Below, one piece after another: positions 1-6,743 of a DNA stretch of 20,198 bases (position 1 is the stretch's first letter; every line of letters starts with the position of its first letter). The notes below the pieces were generated by a model. That model saw nothing but the letters and a program-made list of their open reading frames with translations, was not told where the DNA came from and ran no database searches. The stretch covers positions 1-20,198 of the forward strand of contig NZ_CALHIQ010000079.1 of the NCBI RefSeq assembly GCF_938030725.1, given 5' to 3'. The stretch comes from an uncultured Fretibacterium sp. (lineage in GTDB: Bacteria > Synergistota > Synergistia > Synergistales > Aminobacteriaceae). The position numbers and the translations under genes were made by a program.

Positions 1-1
1 G

Positions 2-412
2 GCCGTCATGACCCTCGGCGGCGCCCTGCTCTACCTCCTGGCCCCGCTGGTGATCGGCACGATGACGGCCGATCCGGATATCCTGTCCCTGAGCGTGGAG
101 GTGCTGCGCGTCGAGCTGCTGGCGGAGCCGCTGTACGGGGCGTACATCGTCGCTGCGGGCGTCTTTCGCGGGGCGGGGGACACCCTCTTTTCCAGCCTGA
201 TGGCCCTCGCCAGCATGTGGGGCGTGCGCCTTCCTCTGGCGGCGTTCCTGGCTCCCCGCAGGGGCCTTCGCGGGGTGTGGCTGGCCATGTGCGTCGAGCT
301 CTGCGGGCGGGGGACGATCTTCCTGGCGCGGCTGGCCGGCCCGCGCTGGCAGAGACGGGGCCTCGCCACAGCGACCGCAGGGAGTGAGGGGAGTGGGGGG
401 GCGCGGGACTGA
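2..412 (+). CDS. MATE family efflux transporter, C-terminal part (gene cut by window edge)
   Basis: This is the last ~137 codons of a multidrug and toxic-compound extrusion transporter, an inner-membrane antiporter driven by Na+ or H+. The reading frame is open from base 2, so the start lies outside the window. The stretch GVFRGAGDT followed by a hydrophobic segment, then RLPLA, GLRGVWLAM and ELCGRG, is the usual ending of the second MatE half: a helix, a short cytoplasmic loop and a last helix. Several hydrophobic segments are visible (roughly codons 5-20, 45-60, 65-85, 95-110). The tail after the last helix is basic, then Gly/Ser-rich, and is probably cytoplasmic. It converges on der with a 20-bp gap and no clear terminator between them. 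Substrate cannot be told from the C-terminus alone. Confidence 0.85.
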   Translation, partial: AVMTLGGALLYLLAPLVIGTMTADPDILSLSVEVLRVELLAEPLYGAYIVAAGVFRGAGDTLFSSLMALASMWGVRLPLAAFLAPRRGLRGVWLAMCVELCGRGTIFLARLAGPRWQRRGLATATAGSEGSGGARD

Positions 413-432
413 CGGTCGCCCGTGTGATGCCC

Positions 433-1743
433 CTACTCCTTCTCCTTCCCGCGCCAGAAGACGCGCAGCGGCGTGCCGGTGAAGTCCTGAAGCCGCCGCA
501 GCTCGTTGCGGACGTGGTTCTCAAAGGCCGTGTTCACGATGTCCGGCTCGTTGACGAAGAAGATGAAGGTCGGCGGCTCCGTGTCGGCCTGGGAGCAGTA
601 GTAGATGCGGAGGGAGCGGCCCTTGCGGTTCGAGGGCAGGCGGTCGAAGGCCAGCACGTCGCGCATCAGGCGGTTCAGGACGTTGGTGGGGATGCGGCGG
701 CGGCGGGCCTCCCGCACGGCGAGGACCGTCTGGGCGATTCGCTGCAGCCCGCGGCCGCTCCTGGCGGAGGTGAAGAGGATGGGCGCCCAGCTCAGGAAGG
801 GCATGTCGTCCCGGATGCGCTTCGTCAGCTTGTCGCCGGGCCGCTCCCCCGTGACCAGGTCCCACTTGTTCAGGATGAGGACCAGCCCCTTGCCCTTCTC
901 CACGACGTGAGCGGCGATCTTCTTGTCCTGGTCCGTGCAGGGGTCCTGCGCGTCCATCAGGAGCAGCGCCACGTCGCAGCGGTCCACGGCGGCCAGGGTG
1001 CGGACGAAGGAGTAGTACTCCAGGGCGGAGTCCATGCGGCCGCGCCGGCGAAGGCCCGCGGTGTCCACGATGCGGAAACGCTGCCCCTCCAGCGTGACGG
1101 CAGTGTCCACCGGGTCCCGCGTGGTCCCCGCCACCGGGCTGACCAGCGAGCGCTCGGCGCCGGCCAGGCCGTTCAGCATGGAGGACTTGCCCACGTTGGG
1201 CTTGCCCACGATGGCGAGGCGAACCTCGTCCGTGGCCTCCTCCTGCAGCTTTTCATCGGGAAGCAGCTCCGTCAGCAGGTCCAGCAGGTCCTCAAGGTTG
1301 CGCTTGTGCAGCGCGCTGATGGGCACGACGTGCTCAAAGCCCAGTTCGTAGGCCTCGTTGGCGTTGTCGTCGTGCTTGAGGTCGTCCAGCTTGTTGGCGG
1401 TGACGATGACGGGCTTGCGGCTGCGCCTCAGGAGGTGGGCCACCTCCTCGTCCGCCGTGGTGACCCCGGCCTGGCCGTCCAGCACCATGACGACGGCGTC
1501 GCACTCCTCGATGGCCGCCTCCACGTGGGCGCGGATGCCTGCGCTGAAGGCGGACTCCTCCCCCAGGATCCCTCCCGTGTCGATGACGTAGAACGACCGG
1601 CCGCGCCACTCCGCCTCGCCGTAGATGCGGTCCCGCGTCACGCCCGGCGCGTCGTCCACGATGGACTCCCGCCGCCCGATCAAGCGGTTGAACAGCGAAG
1701 ACTTGCCGACGTTGGGCCTGCCGACGATCGCTGCGATGGCCAT
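433..1743 (-). CDS. der: Ribosome biogenesis GTPase Der (EngA)
   Basis: Der is an essential GTPase with two tandem G domains that helps late assembly of the 50S ribosomal subunit. Both domains are complete. The first has GRPNVGKS (residues 8-15), DTGG (55-58) and NKLD (117-120). The second has GKPNVGKS (180-187), DTAG (227-230) and NKWD (292-295). The KH-like C-terminal domain follows (about 350-436) and ends in a basic/acidic tail. The length of 436 residues is normal for the family. The ATG at 1743 follows the stop codon of the upstream gene by one base, so translation is very probably coupled to that gene. It is the last gene of a four-gene minus-strand operon. Identity is very secure. Confidence 0.98.
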   Translation of the reverse strand: MAIAAIVGRPNVGKSSLFNRLIGRRESIVDDAPGVTRDRIYGEAEWRGRSFYVIDTGGILGEESAFSAGIRAHVEAAIEECDAVVMVLDGQAGVTTADEEVAHLLRRSRKPVIVTANKLDDLKHDDNANEAYELGFEHVVPISALHKRNLEDLLDLLTELLPDEKLQEEATDEVRLAIVGKPNVGKSSMLNGLAGAERSLVSPVAGTTRDPVDTAVTLEGQRFRIVDTAGLRRRGRMDSALEYYSFVRTLAAVDRCDVALLLMDAQDPCTDQDKKIAAHVVEKGKGLVLILNKWDLVTGERPGDKLTKRIRDDMPFLSWAPILFTSARSGRGLQRIAQTVLAVREARRRRIPTNVLNRLMRDVLAFDRLPSNRKGRSLRIYYCSQADTEPPTFIFFVNEPDIVNTAFENHVRNELRRLQDFTGTPLRVFWRGKEKE

Positions 1744-1744
1744 A

Positions 1745-2764
1745 CTACTTCTCGCCCTGCCAGTCCATGTACTGACGCAGCTCGTCGCCCTTCAGGCCGT
1801 CCCCCAGGCCGATGGCCAGGCGGATTCGCGCCTGAAGCGGAGTGAGCCCCCGGGCGCTGAAGAGCCCCATCTCCAGGAGCTGCGCCGCGCTGCCCTCGAA
1901 GCTGTCCAGCGGCTGGACGTATCCCATGGGGCAGCGCGTGGCCAGAACGATGGGCACCCCTTCGCGCAGGATCTTGCGCAGAAGGGGGGGCCAGGAGGAG
2001 GGAACGTCCCCGTCGCCGAAGGCGGCGATGACGAGCCCGTCCAGTTCCTCGATGCGCTTGTCCAGGATGGCCTTCAGGATGAGGTCGCCGTCGCCCAGCG
2101 ACGCGCTGACGATGGCGACGTTGCGGGCCGGGACGGTGTCGATGCCCTTCGCCTGACGGGCGCGGGGCGCGCGAAGGGGGAGGAGCCGCCCGGAGGGCTG
2201 CAGGAAGACGCCCAACGGGGTCTCTGGAAAGGCCAGGACGCCCACGCTGCGCGAGTTCGAGATGCTGATGACGTCGGCCGGGGCGTAGACGGCGTCCCCC
2301 AGGCAGATCAGCGCGCCCTTGCCGGCGCAGAAGCCGGACAGGGCGGCGCGGACGGCCTGGCCCAGGCGCAGGGACGTTTCGCTGTTCGGCGTGCCGGCGT
2401 GGAAGATGGAGCCCGTGAAGATCAGGGGCGGGTTGACCCCCCACACGAGGTCCGCGAAGTAGGCCAGTTCCGCCATGCCCTGGACGTCGCAGGTGACGAC
2501 GACCCCCTTCGCGCCCTCGTCGTTGACGTAGCCCGCCGCCATGTGCATGATGTCGCTGCACATCCGCAGGCTGCAGTTGGATATGGGCTGGGAGCTCCAC
2601 GCCTGAAACGACGTGAGGTCCTTCAGGTCGTCGGGCAGGAGGGCCGCCAACTCCGCGTTCGAGAGGAGCGTTTCCTGCCGCTGCTCCGTGTCCTTCTCCG
2701 CCTCAGGACGGTGAACGATCCTGCCCCCGGCAAGGAGCACGACGATCTTATCTCTGTTCTCCAT
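1745..2764 (-). CDS. Asparaginase/glutaminase-fold protein with a degenerate active site (probable pseudoenzyme)
   Basis: The 339-residue protein aligns by eye over its whole length with type I/II L-asparaginases. It has a GG turn near the N-terminus, an SSQ segment (57-59), VVVT...MAELAYFADL (88-105), an LIFTGS strand (114-119) and a C-terminal domain with DGLVIAAFGDGDVP (242-254). The catalytic residues are missing. The nucleophile motif TGGT is AGGR (12-15), putting Arg15 at the nucleophilic threonine. The second motif, HGTDTMEE in active enzymes, reads CDVQGMAE (92-99), so the catalytic Thr-Asp pair is Val-Gln. No lysine is obvious at the place of the third catalytic residue (around 164-170). 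Asparagine hydrolysis by the usual mechanism is therefore unlikely, and a binding or regulatory role is inferred. There is no signal peptide, so it is cytoplasmic. AGGAAGG lies before the ATG. It sits between the LUD gene (37 bp) and der (1 bp). Confidence 0.85.
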   Translation of the reverse strand: MENRDKIVVLLAGGRIVHRPEAEKDTEQRQETLLSNAELAALLPDDLKDLTSFQAWSSQPISNCSLRMCSDIMHMAAGYVNDEGAKGVVVTCDVQGMAELAYFADLVWGVNPPLIFTGSIFHAGTPNSETSLRLGQAVRAALSGFCAGKGALICLGDAVYAPADVISISNSRSVGVLAFPETPLGVFLQPSGRLLPLRAPRARQAKGIDTVPARNVAIVSASLGDGDLILKAILDKRIEELDGLVIAAFGDGDVPSSWPPLLRKILREGVPIVLATRCPMGYVQPLDSFEGSAAQLLEMGLFSARGLTPLQARIRLAIGLGDGLKGDELRQYMDWQGEK

Positions 2765-2801
2765 AAACGATAACCTTCCTGTTCTCTGGGAGGCCCCGGC
2801 G

Positions 2802-3449
2802 TTAGTACCCCAGGCCCTCCCCTGCGATAATGACGTGAACGGCGCGTCCGCGGGGTGGCGCCTCCAGGATCAGCATGGCGCGGCAGGCCCGCGAGGGGGC
2901 GCGGCAGTCGACGCAGCGCCCTGCTTTGGTGCAGGGCGTTTCCTCCCCCAGCCGCAGGGCGTTGGGGATCACGGCGGACCGCGCCCGGTGGATGCCGTCC
3001 TCCAGGGTGGAAGCCAGCTTGTTGAGGCCGATGACGAAGATCAGTTTCCCTTGCCCCCAGGCCATCGCAGCCACCCGGTTGCCCATGCCGTCGATGCTGA
3101 TGATCTCTCCGGCCTGCGTGAGCGCGTTGGCGCTCGTGAGGAAGAAGTCCGCGGCGTTCTCGTCCAGCCGCGCCTGAGCGCGATCCTGAGAGGACATGTC
3201 GCCCCAGTGCTGGATCACCCGGCAGCCTCGTGCCCGAAGCGCCTCCATGGCGCCGACCTCCCGAACGGTCACGGAGCCGGGAACCCCGACGCTGGCTCCG
3301 GCGGGGATCAGGTCCAGAACGGCTGCCAGCGCCTGCTCCTTCGTCGCGGCGTAGAGGGCGTCGAAGCCCCTTTTTCGGAGTTCCTCAACGACGGCCCCGC
3401 CGACCGCCGAACCGGCGCGCGCCAGCGCCGCAGAAAATGCGTCCTCCAT
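2802..3449 (-). CDS. LUD-domain (DUF162/LutC-like) lactate-utilization family protein
   Basis: The 215-residue protein belongs to the LUD family, known from LutB/LutC of lactate oxidation and from many stand-alone members of unknown job. Diagnostic segments are GVPGSVTVREVG (55-66), a middle FFLTSANALTQAGEIISIDGxGNRVAAxxWG stretch (102-132), IFVIGxNK (137-144) and the C-terminal TPCTKAGRCVDC motif. The cysteines there are C173, C179, C182 and C189, and could bind metal or a cluster. The chain ends with PRGRAVHVIIAGEGLGY, a common ending of the stand-alone group. No lutA or lutB gene lies nearby, so a role in lactate oxidation is not supported by context. A strong AGGAGGGA site precedes the ATG. 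It is the second gene of the TPR-LUD-asparaginase-like-der operon. Family assignment is secure; function is not known. Confidence 0.88.
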   Translation of the reverse strand: MEDAFSAALARAGSAVGGAVVEELRKRGFDALYAATKEQALAAVLDLIPAGASVGVPGSVTVREVGAMEALRARGCRVIQHWGDMSSQDRAQARLDENAADFFLTSANALTQAGEIISIDGMGNRVAAMAWGQGKLIFVIGLNKLASTLEDGIHRARSAVIPNALRLGEETPCTKAGRCVDCRAPSRACRAMLILEAPPRGRAVHVIIAGEGLGY

Positions 3450-3479
3450 AGCAGTCCCTCCTGAGTGCTTCGTGGGAGC

Positions 3480-5153
3480 CTAAGAGCGTCCTCCCGCCCC
3501 CGGCCTGCGTGGGCCGAGCTGTTCCTCGACCTCGCCGCGCAGAGTTTCGATGGTCGGGTCCCCCGGACACGTCTTCCGGGCGTCGTCCAGGACCTTGAGG
3601 GCCTTGTCCGGCTCCCCCCTGTTCCTCCATGCGTCCGCCAGCCCCAGCCACGGCCGCGGGTCGTCGCTCCGGATCTCAAGGGCCTGAGAGAAATAGGAAA
3701 CGGCCTCGTCGTAGCGCTTCAGGTTCAGGGCCACCGTCCCCACCTCGATGCGCTTCTCGTAGGCGGGGCGAAGGTCCTGCTTCGACTCCGTGGACGCCTT
3801 GACGGCCTCCAGCATACGCCGCATCGCCGTGTCCGCCTCCTCCGAGGAAGGGCGGAGGTCCAGGGCGACGCGGTAGGCGCGGAGGGCGTCCTGGGCCTTC
3901 CCCTGTCTCTCCAGGAGCTGTCCCAGAAGGATGTAGACGTCGTAGTCGTTCGGGGCGTACCGGGTCGATTGCAGCAGGTGCGCCACAGCGCCCTCCGCGT
4001 CGTCCAGGGCCGCGCGGACGGCCGCTTTCTCGTAGAGTGCCTGCGCCCGCCCCGCCGCGTCGTCCTGGGAGAGGACCTGAAGGCAGCGCTCCAGGGCCAG
4101 GTCCGCCGTCTGAAAGCGTCCGGCCCCTATGGCGGACCGCGCGAGGCCCATCAGGAGGGCGGGGGAGTCGGGGAACTTCAGGTGGGCGTCCTCGTAGGCG
4201 TCGATGGCCGCCTCGTACCGCTCCTCGCGGTAGAGCCGCTCCGCCCTGTCGCTCAGCCAGTCGTAGGAGGTGCTTTGGACGTATCGGACGGCCCCGTAGG
4301 CGATGAGCGCGACCAGCAGGATCGCGGTGCAGAAGACGGCCCGGCGCCTCGTGCTCCGTCTGCGCCCGCTCTCCTGCCCGCGGAGCTCCTCCGCGCGGTC
4401 CCGCCGCATCTGGATGACCTGGTGCAGCCTTTTGGAGAAGAGCAGGTCGCGCTCCAGTTCCTCGTCCGACGGCTCCTCTTCATCGGGGTCCCAGTCGGCG
4501 GGGCGGGAGATCGCGTGGGCCGGGACCTCCGTTTCCTCCTCGTAGGATGCCTGAGGCGCGGGGGCGCTCTCCTCCTGCAGGGCGTCCTGGGGGTCGGTTT
4601 CCTCCTCTGGCTCGGAGAACGCGGGAACCTCTTGGAGAGCGGGGGTGCTCTCCTCCTGCGGGGCGTCCTGGGGTTCGGTACTCTCCTCCGGTTCGGAGGG
4701 ATCGAGAACCTCCTGGGGAGCGGGGAGGGACTCCCCTTCGGACGGCTCGTCCGGCTCCAGGGGCTCCGCAGCCTGGACGGCGTTTAGATTCAGCGCGGCG
4801 TCGGACTCCAGCTCCATGGGCGTCGTGCCCAGGGGGGACCTTTCCGCCAGGGGGACGCTCCCCTCCTGGTCCGGTGCGCCCGTTGCGGGGCGCCGCGAGG
4901 GGGGCGCCGGCCACCGGAGGGGTGCCCGCTGCCGCTCGGAGGGCGCTTCGGGGTTTGAACCCCCCACATCCTCCGCCTGAGGCGCGGGGTCGGCAGGTCG
5001 TTCGAGGAGGTCGGGCTCCGGGCGCACCGTGCTGGGCTCCCCACCGCCCCCCGTCGCAGGGGGGGCCAAAAGGAACTCCTGCGCCCCCTCGTTGGAGGCC
5101 GCGTTATTCAATGCGTTCGTGCCGTTCAGCCAATCCGTCAGATCCTGTTTCAC
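3480..5153 (-). CDS. Single-pass membrane protein with acidic repeat region and C-terminal TPR domain
   Basis: A GTG three codons further upstream (5162) gives 560 residues; I prefer the GTG at 5153 because GAGGTGA lies 5 bases before it, while 5162 has no good site. Numbering below is for the 560-residue form. Residues 1-240 are low-complexity, Pro/Glu-rich and acidic, including two tandem 27-residue units (147-173 and 174-200). A basic segment (252-274) precedes one transmembrane helix (about 275-293). The rest (300-545) is tetratricopeptide repeats, for example units starting near 301, 334, 372, 405, 470 and 503. The basic side before the helix places the acidic N-terminus in the cytoplasm and the TPRs outside. 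A scaffold for envelope or division proteins is plausible but is inference. It is the first gene of the minus-strand operon, 30 bp before the LUD gene. Confidence 0.85.
   Translation of the reverse strand: MKQDLTDWLNGTNALNNAASNEGAQEFLLAPPATGGGGEPSTVRPEPDLLERPADPAPQAEDVGGSNPEAPSERQRAPLRWPAPPSRRPATGAPDQEGSVPLAERSPLGTTPMELESDAALNLNAVQAAEPLEPDEPSEGESLPAPQEVLDPSEPEESTEPQDAPQEESTPALQEVPAFSEPEEETDPQDALQEESAPAPQASYEEETEVPAHAISRPADWDPDEEEPSDEELERDLLFSKRLHQVIQMRRDRAEELRGQESGRRRSTRRRAVFCTAILLVALIAYGAVRYVQSTSYDWLSDRAERLYREERYEAAIDAYEDAHLKFPDSPALLMGLARSAIGAGRFQTADLALERCLQVLSQDDAAGRAQALYEKAAVRAALDDAEGAVAHLLQSTRYAPNDYDVYILLGQLLERQGKAQDALRAYRVALDLRPSSEEADTAMRRMLEAVKASTESKQDLRPAYEKRIEVGTVALNLKRYDEAVSYFSQALEIRSDDPRPWLGLADAWRNRGEPDKALKVLDDARKTCPGDPTIETLRGEVEEQLGPRRPGAGGRS
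4563..4724 (-). repeat. Two tandem 81-bp coding repeats (acidic 27-residue units)
   Basis: Inside the TPR gene two 81-bp units lie head to tail (4644-4724 and 4563-4643). They encode PAPQEVLDPSEPEESTEPQD... and PALQEVPAFSEPEEETDPQD..., with the first residues of a third unit (PAPQ) following. The DNA is clearly similar between the units, including shared stretches such as GCTCTCCTCCTGC and GGGGCGTCCTGGG-like runs, so this is recent duplication rather than convergent composition. Being a multiple of three, copy number can change without breaking the frame. Confidence 0.8.
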
Positions 5154-5172
5154 CGCGCTCACCTCTCAGGTC

Positions 5173-5201
5173 AGTTTATCAGCATTTTTGCGAGTTGGCA
5201 A
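5173..5201 (-). promoter_or_regulatory. Candidate proximal promoter of the TPR-der operon
   Basis: On the minus strand TTGCCA (5196-5201, five of six -35 matches) is followed after 17 bases by TAAACT (5173-5178, four of six -10 matches). Transcription would start near 5166, leaving a very short leader that just includes the GAGGTGA ribosome site of the GTG at 5153. Confidence 0.4.
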
Positions 5202-5324
5202 CGCCTCTGCCCGCTTTAAGCCCCTATGGCGTCACGGTCCCTCCGCCCACGCTCCACGGTCCGTCCTGCACCTGCGGCGCCCTGCACTTCAGGCCTTTCT
5301 ATGTAGGGAGGAAGGCAGGCAGCG

Positions 5325-5333
5325 TGTTATAAT
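5325..5333 (+). promoter_or_regulatory. Extended -10 promoter (TGTTATAAT) for the phosphatase-sigma operon
   Basis: TGTTATAAT has a consensus TATAAT (5328-5333) with the TGn extension directly before it. No recognisable -35 lies 16-18 bases upstream, which is typical of extended -10 promoters. It lies about 83 bp before the GTG of the phosphatase gene. The same nine bases occur again before yajC. Assignment rests on motif and position only. Confidence 0.65.
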
Positions 5334-5353
5334 TTCAAGTTAAATGGGTCCAA
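5326..5353 (-). promoter_or_regulatory. Candidate minus-strand promoter overlapping the plus-strand -10
   Basis: Read on the minus strand, TTGGAC (5348-5353) and TATAAC (5326-5331) are separated by 16 bases. The -10 shares its bases with the plus-strand TATAAT, because TTATAA is its own reverse complement. It could start transcription toward the TPR-der operon with a ~165-nt leader. Moderate motif quality. Confidence 0.4.
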
Positions 5354-5416
5354 CAGGCCGTATGGGCGGCGACCGGTCTGAGGATTGGAAGACGGGGCGC
5401 CGGGGAGGGAAGACGT

Positions 5417-6091
5417 GTGGCGGAGTCATCGATTTTTCGGCGCGTCGTGCTGGTGCGCCACGGGCAGACGGAGTGGAACGAAGCACGGCGTTTTCAGGGC
5501 AAGACGGACATATCGCTGAGCGACGTCGGCCGCCGGCAGGCTCAGGCCCTGGCGGAGCGCCTCTCCTCCTGGTGTGCGGAGGCCGTCTACTCGAGCCCCC
5601 TCTCCCGGGCCCTCGATACCGCCCGGGCCGTGGCGGAACGCCATGGGCTTGTCCCCGCGGTGCTGGAGGAGCTTCACGAGGTGGACTTCGCGGGGTGGGA
5701 GGGGCTTTCGATCCCCGGCCTGAAGGAGGAGCGCCGGGAGGATTTTGCGCGCTGGCGGGCGGACCCCTTCTTCAACCCGCCGCCAGGCGCGGAGGGGTGG
5801 GAGGACATACGCCTCCGCCTTGAGCGAGCCGTGGGCAAGATACTGGACGGACCGGAAACGCGGATCGTCATCGTGTCCCACGGCGGGGTGATGCGGGCGC
5901 TCTACGCGGTGCTGGTGGGCTTCGACCCGCATCAGGTGTGGAACATGGACGTCACGAACTGTGCCATGACCGGCGTGGAGCTTCGGAACGGGAGGGCCTG
6001 CATCCGCTTTGCCAACGACGACCTGCACGTTCGGGGCGGCCGCGCGGGCCGGACCCTGCCGGTGTGGGACGAGGCCGGCAGCCTGGTGTGA
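5417..6091 (+). CDS. Histidine phosphatase family protein (phosphoglycerate mutase-like / CobC-like)
   Basis: The 224-residue protein is a branch-1 histidine phosphatase, which forms a phosphohistidine during phosphomonoester hydrolysis. The RHG motif is at R14-H15-G16 (VRHGQTEWN). The second arginine is in SSPLSRALDTA (R64), the probable acid is E88 in HEVDFAGWEG, and the second histidine is H155 in VSHGGVMRAL. All catalytic residues are present. Members act on alpha-ribazole-5'-phosphate, 3-phosphoglycerate, sugar phosphates or others; no cobalamin genes are near, so the substrate is open. The start is GTG at 5417, with GGGAGGGA six to seven bases upstream. It is the first gene of the operon and is followed 3 bp later by the sigma factor gene, which implies shared transcription and possibly coupled translation. 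Confidence 0.9.
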   Translation: MAESSIFRRVVLVRHGQTEWNEARRFQGKTDISLSDVGRRQAQALAERLSSWCAEAVYSSPLSRALDTARAVAERHGLVPAVLEELHEVDFAGWEGLSIPGLKEERREDFARWRADPFFNPPPGAEGWEDIRLRLERAVGKILDGPETRIVIVSHGGVMRALYAVLVGFDPHQVWNMDVTNCAMTGVELRNGRACIRFANDDLHVRGGRAGRTLPVWDEAGSLV

Positions 6092-6094
6092 ACG

Positions 6095-6706
6095 ATGAAG
6101 AAGACCGAAGCGACTGAAAAGAACGCGAGGGCCCTGTCCCCTGAGAGGGAGCGGGAGCTGTGGCGCCTCTGTCGCGAGGGGGATGCGGCGGCGCGGGAGG
6201 AGTTGATCGTCGCCTACCGCCCGCTGGTCTTCTGGATCGCGGGGCGGCTCCGGGTGGCTCCGTCCCTCAAGCAGGACCTCGTCCAGGAGGGGATGCTGGC
6301 CCTGATCCGCGCGGCGGACCGCTTCGACCCGGACCGGGAGCTGCGGTTCTCCACCTACGCCTACCACCGGATTCACGGCCAGATGGTCAACCTGCTGGAG
6401 CGCTCGGAGCGGCGCGCCCCCATCCCCGTGCCGGACGAGTGGCTCACGACGGCCCAACCGGAGGAGGACGACGACCGGCAGGACTGGCTGGATGTCGCGG
6501 ACAGCATCGCCCGGCTCCAGGGGCGCGAGGCGGCGGTGGTGTCCGCGCTCTTCTTCGACGGCAAGGAGCCCCGCGACGTCGCGGCGGAACAGCGGATGGA
6601 CATCAGCCACGTCTATCGCCTGCGCCGGACGGCGGTGGCGAAGATTCGGGCGTGGCTTGGGCTGGACGGCCATGCCATAAAAGAGGCGGGGGACGGGATA
6701 AGATAA
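6095..6706 (+). CDS. Sigma-70 family RNA polymerase sigma factor
   Basis: The 203-residue protein has sigma region 2 at about 30-105, with DLVQEGMLALIRAADRFDPDR (61-81) and FSTYAYHRIHGQMV (85-98). These are the core-binding and -10-recognition helices. A region 4 helix-turn-helix covers about 137-188 (GREAAVVSALFFDGKEPRDVAAE, then SHVYRLRRTAVAKIRAWL). Between them lies an acidic linker (about 110-135) with no clear region 3. In size and layout it is ECF-like, but the region 2 sequence resembles the SigF/FliA/SigH type more than true ECF factors. It probably directs RNA polymerase to a special promoter set; the target is unknown. The ATG lies 3 bp after the phosphatase stop codon. The next gene encodes a one-helix membrane protein, an arrangement often seen for anti-sigma factors, but that protein is not recognised. 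Confidence 0.88.
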   Translation: MKKTEATEKNARALSPERERELWRLCREGDAAAREELIVAYRPLVFWIAGRLRVAPSLKQDLVQEGMLALIRAADRFDPDRELRFSTYAYHRIHGQMVNLLERSERRAPIPVPDEWLTTAQPEEDDDRQDWLDVADSIARLQGREAAVVSALFFDGKEPRDVAAEQRMDISHVYRLRRTAVAKIRAWLGLDGHAIKEAGDGIR

Positions 6707-6743
6707 CAGCGGCCTTTGACGGGAGTTCGCGGGGAGGTGCGGG

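Larger units (their letters stand above)
5154..5416. promoter_or_regulatory. Divergent intergenic control region
   Basis: These 263 bases separate the leftward TPR-der operon from the rightward phosphatase-sigma operon and hold no credible gene. The region contains an AT-rich island at 5325-5345 with a -10 on each strand, and a second possible minus-strand promoter close to the TPR start. The rest is GC-rich without notable repeats. Short reading frames crossing it lack start signals and continue as antisense of the TPR gene. Confidence 0.6.

Noticed and set aside
413..432. Terminator between the MATE gene and der
   Set aside because: Only short, bulged pairing around CGGGAC/GTCGCCCG and no T-tract on either strand.
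424..1845. 473-codon plus-strand frame opposite der
   Set aside because: Antisense of der with no recognisable domain and no ribosome site; der motifs are complete.
2802..3449. Assignment as lutC in a lactate oxidation operon
   Set aside because: No lutA or lutB nearby; only the LUD family can be claimed.
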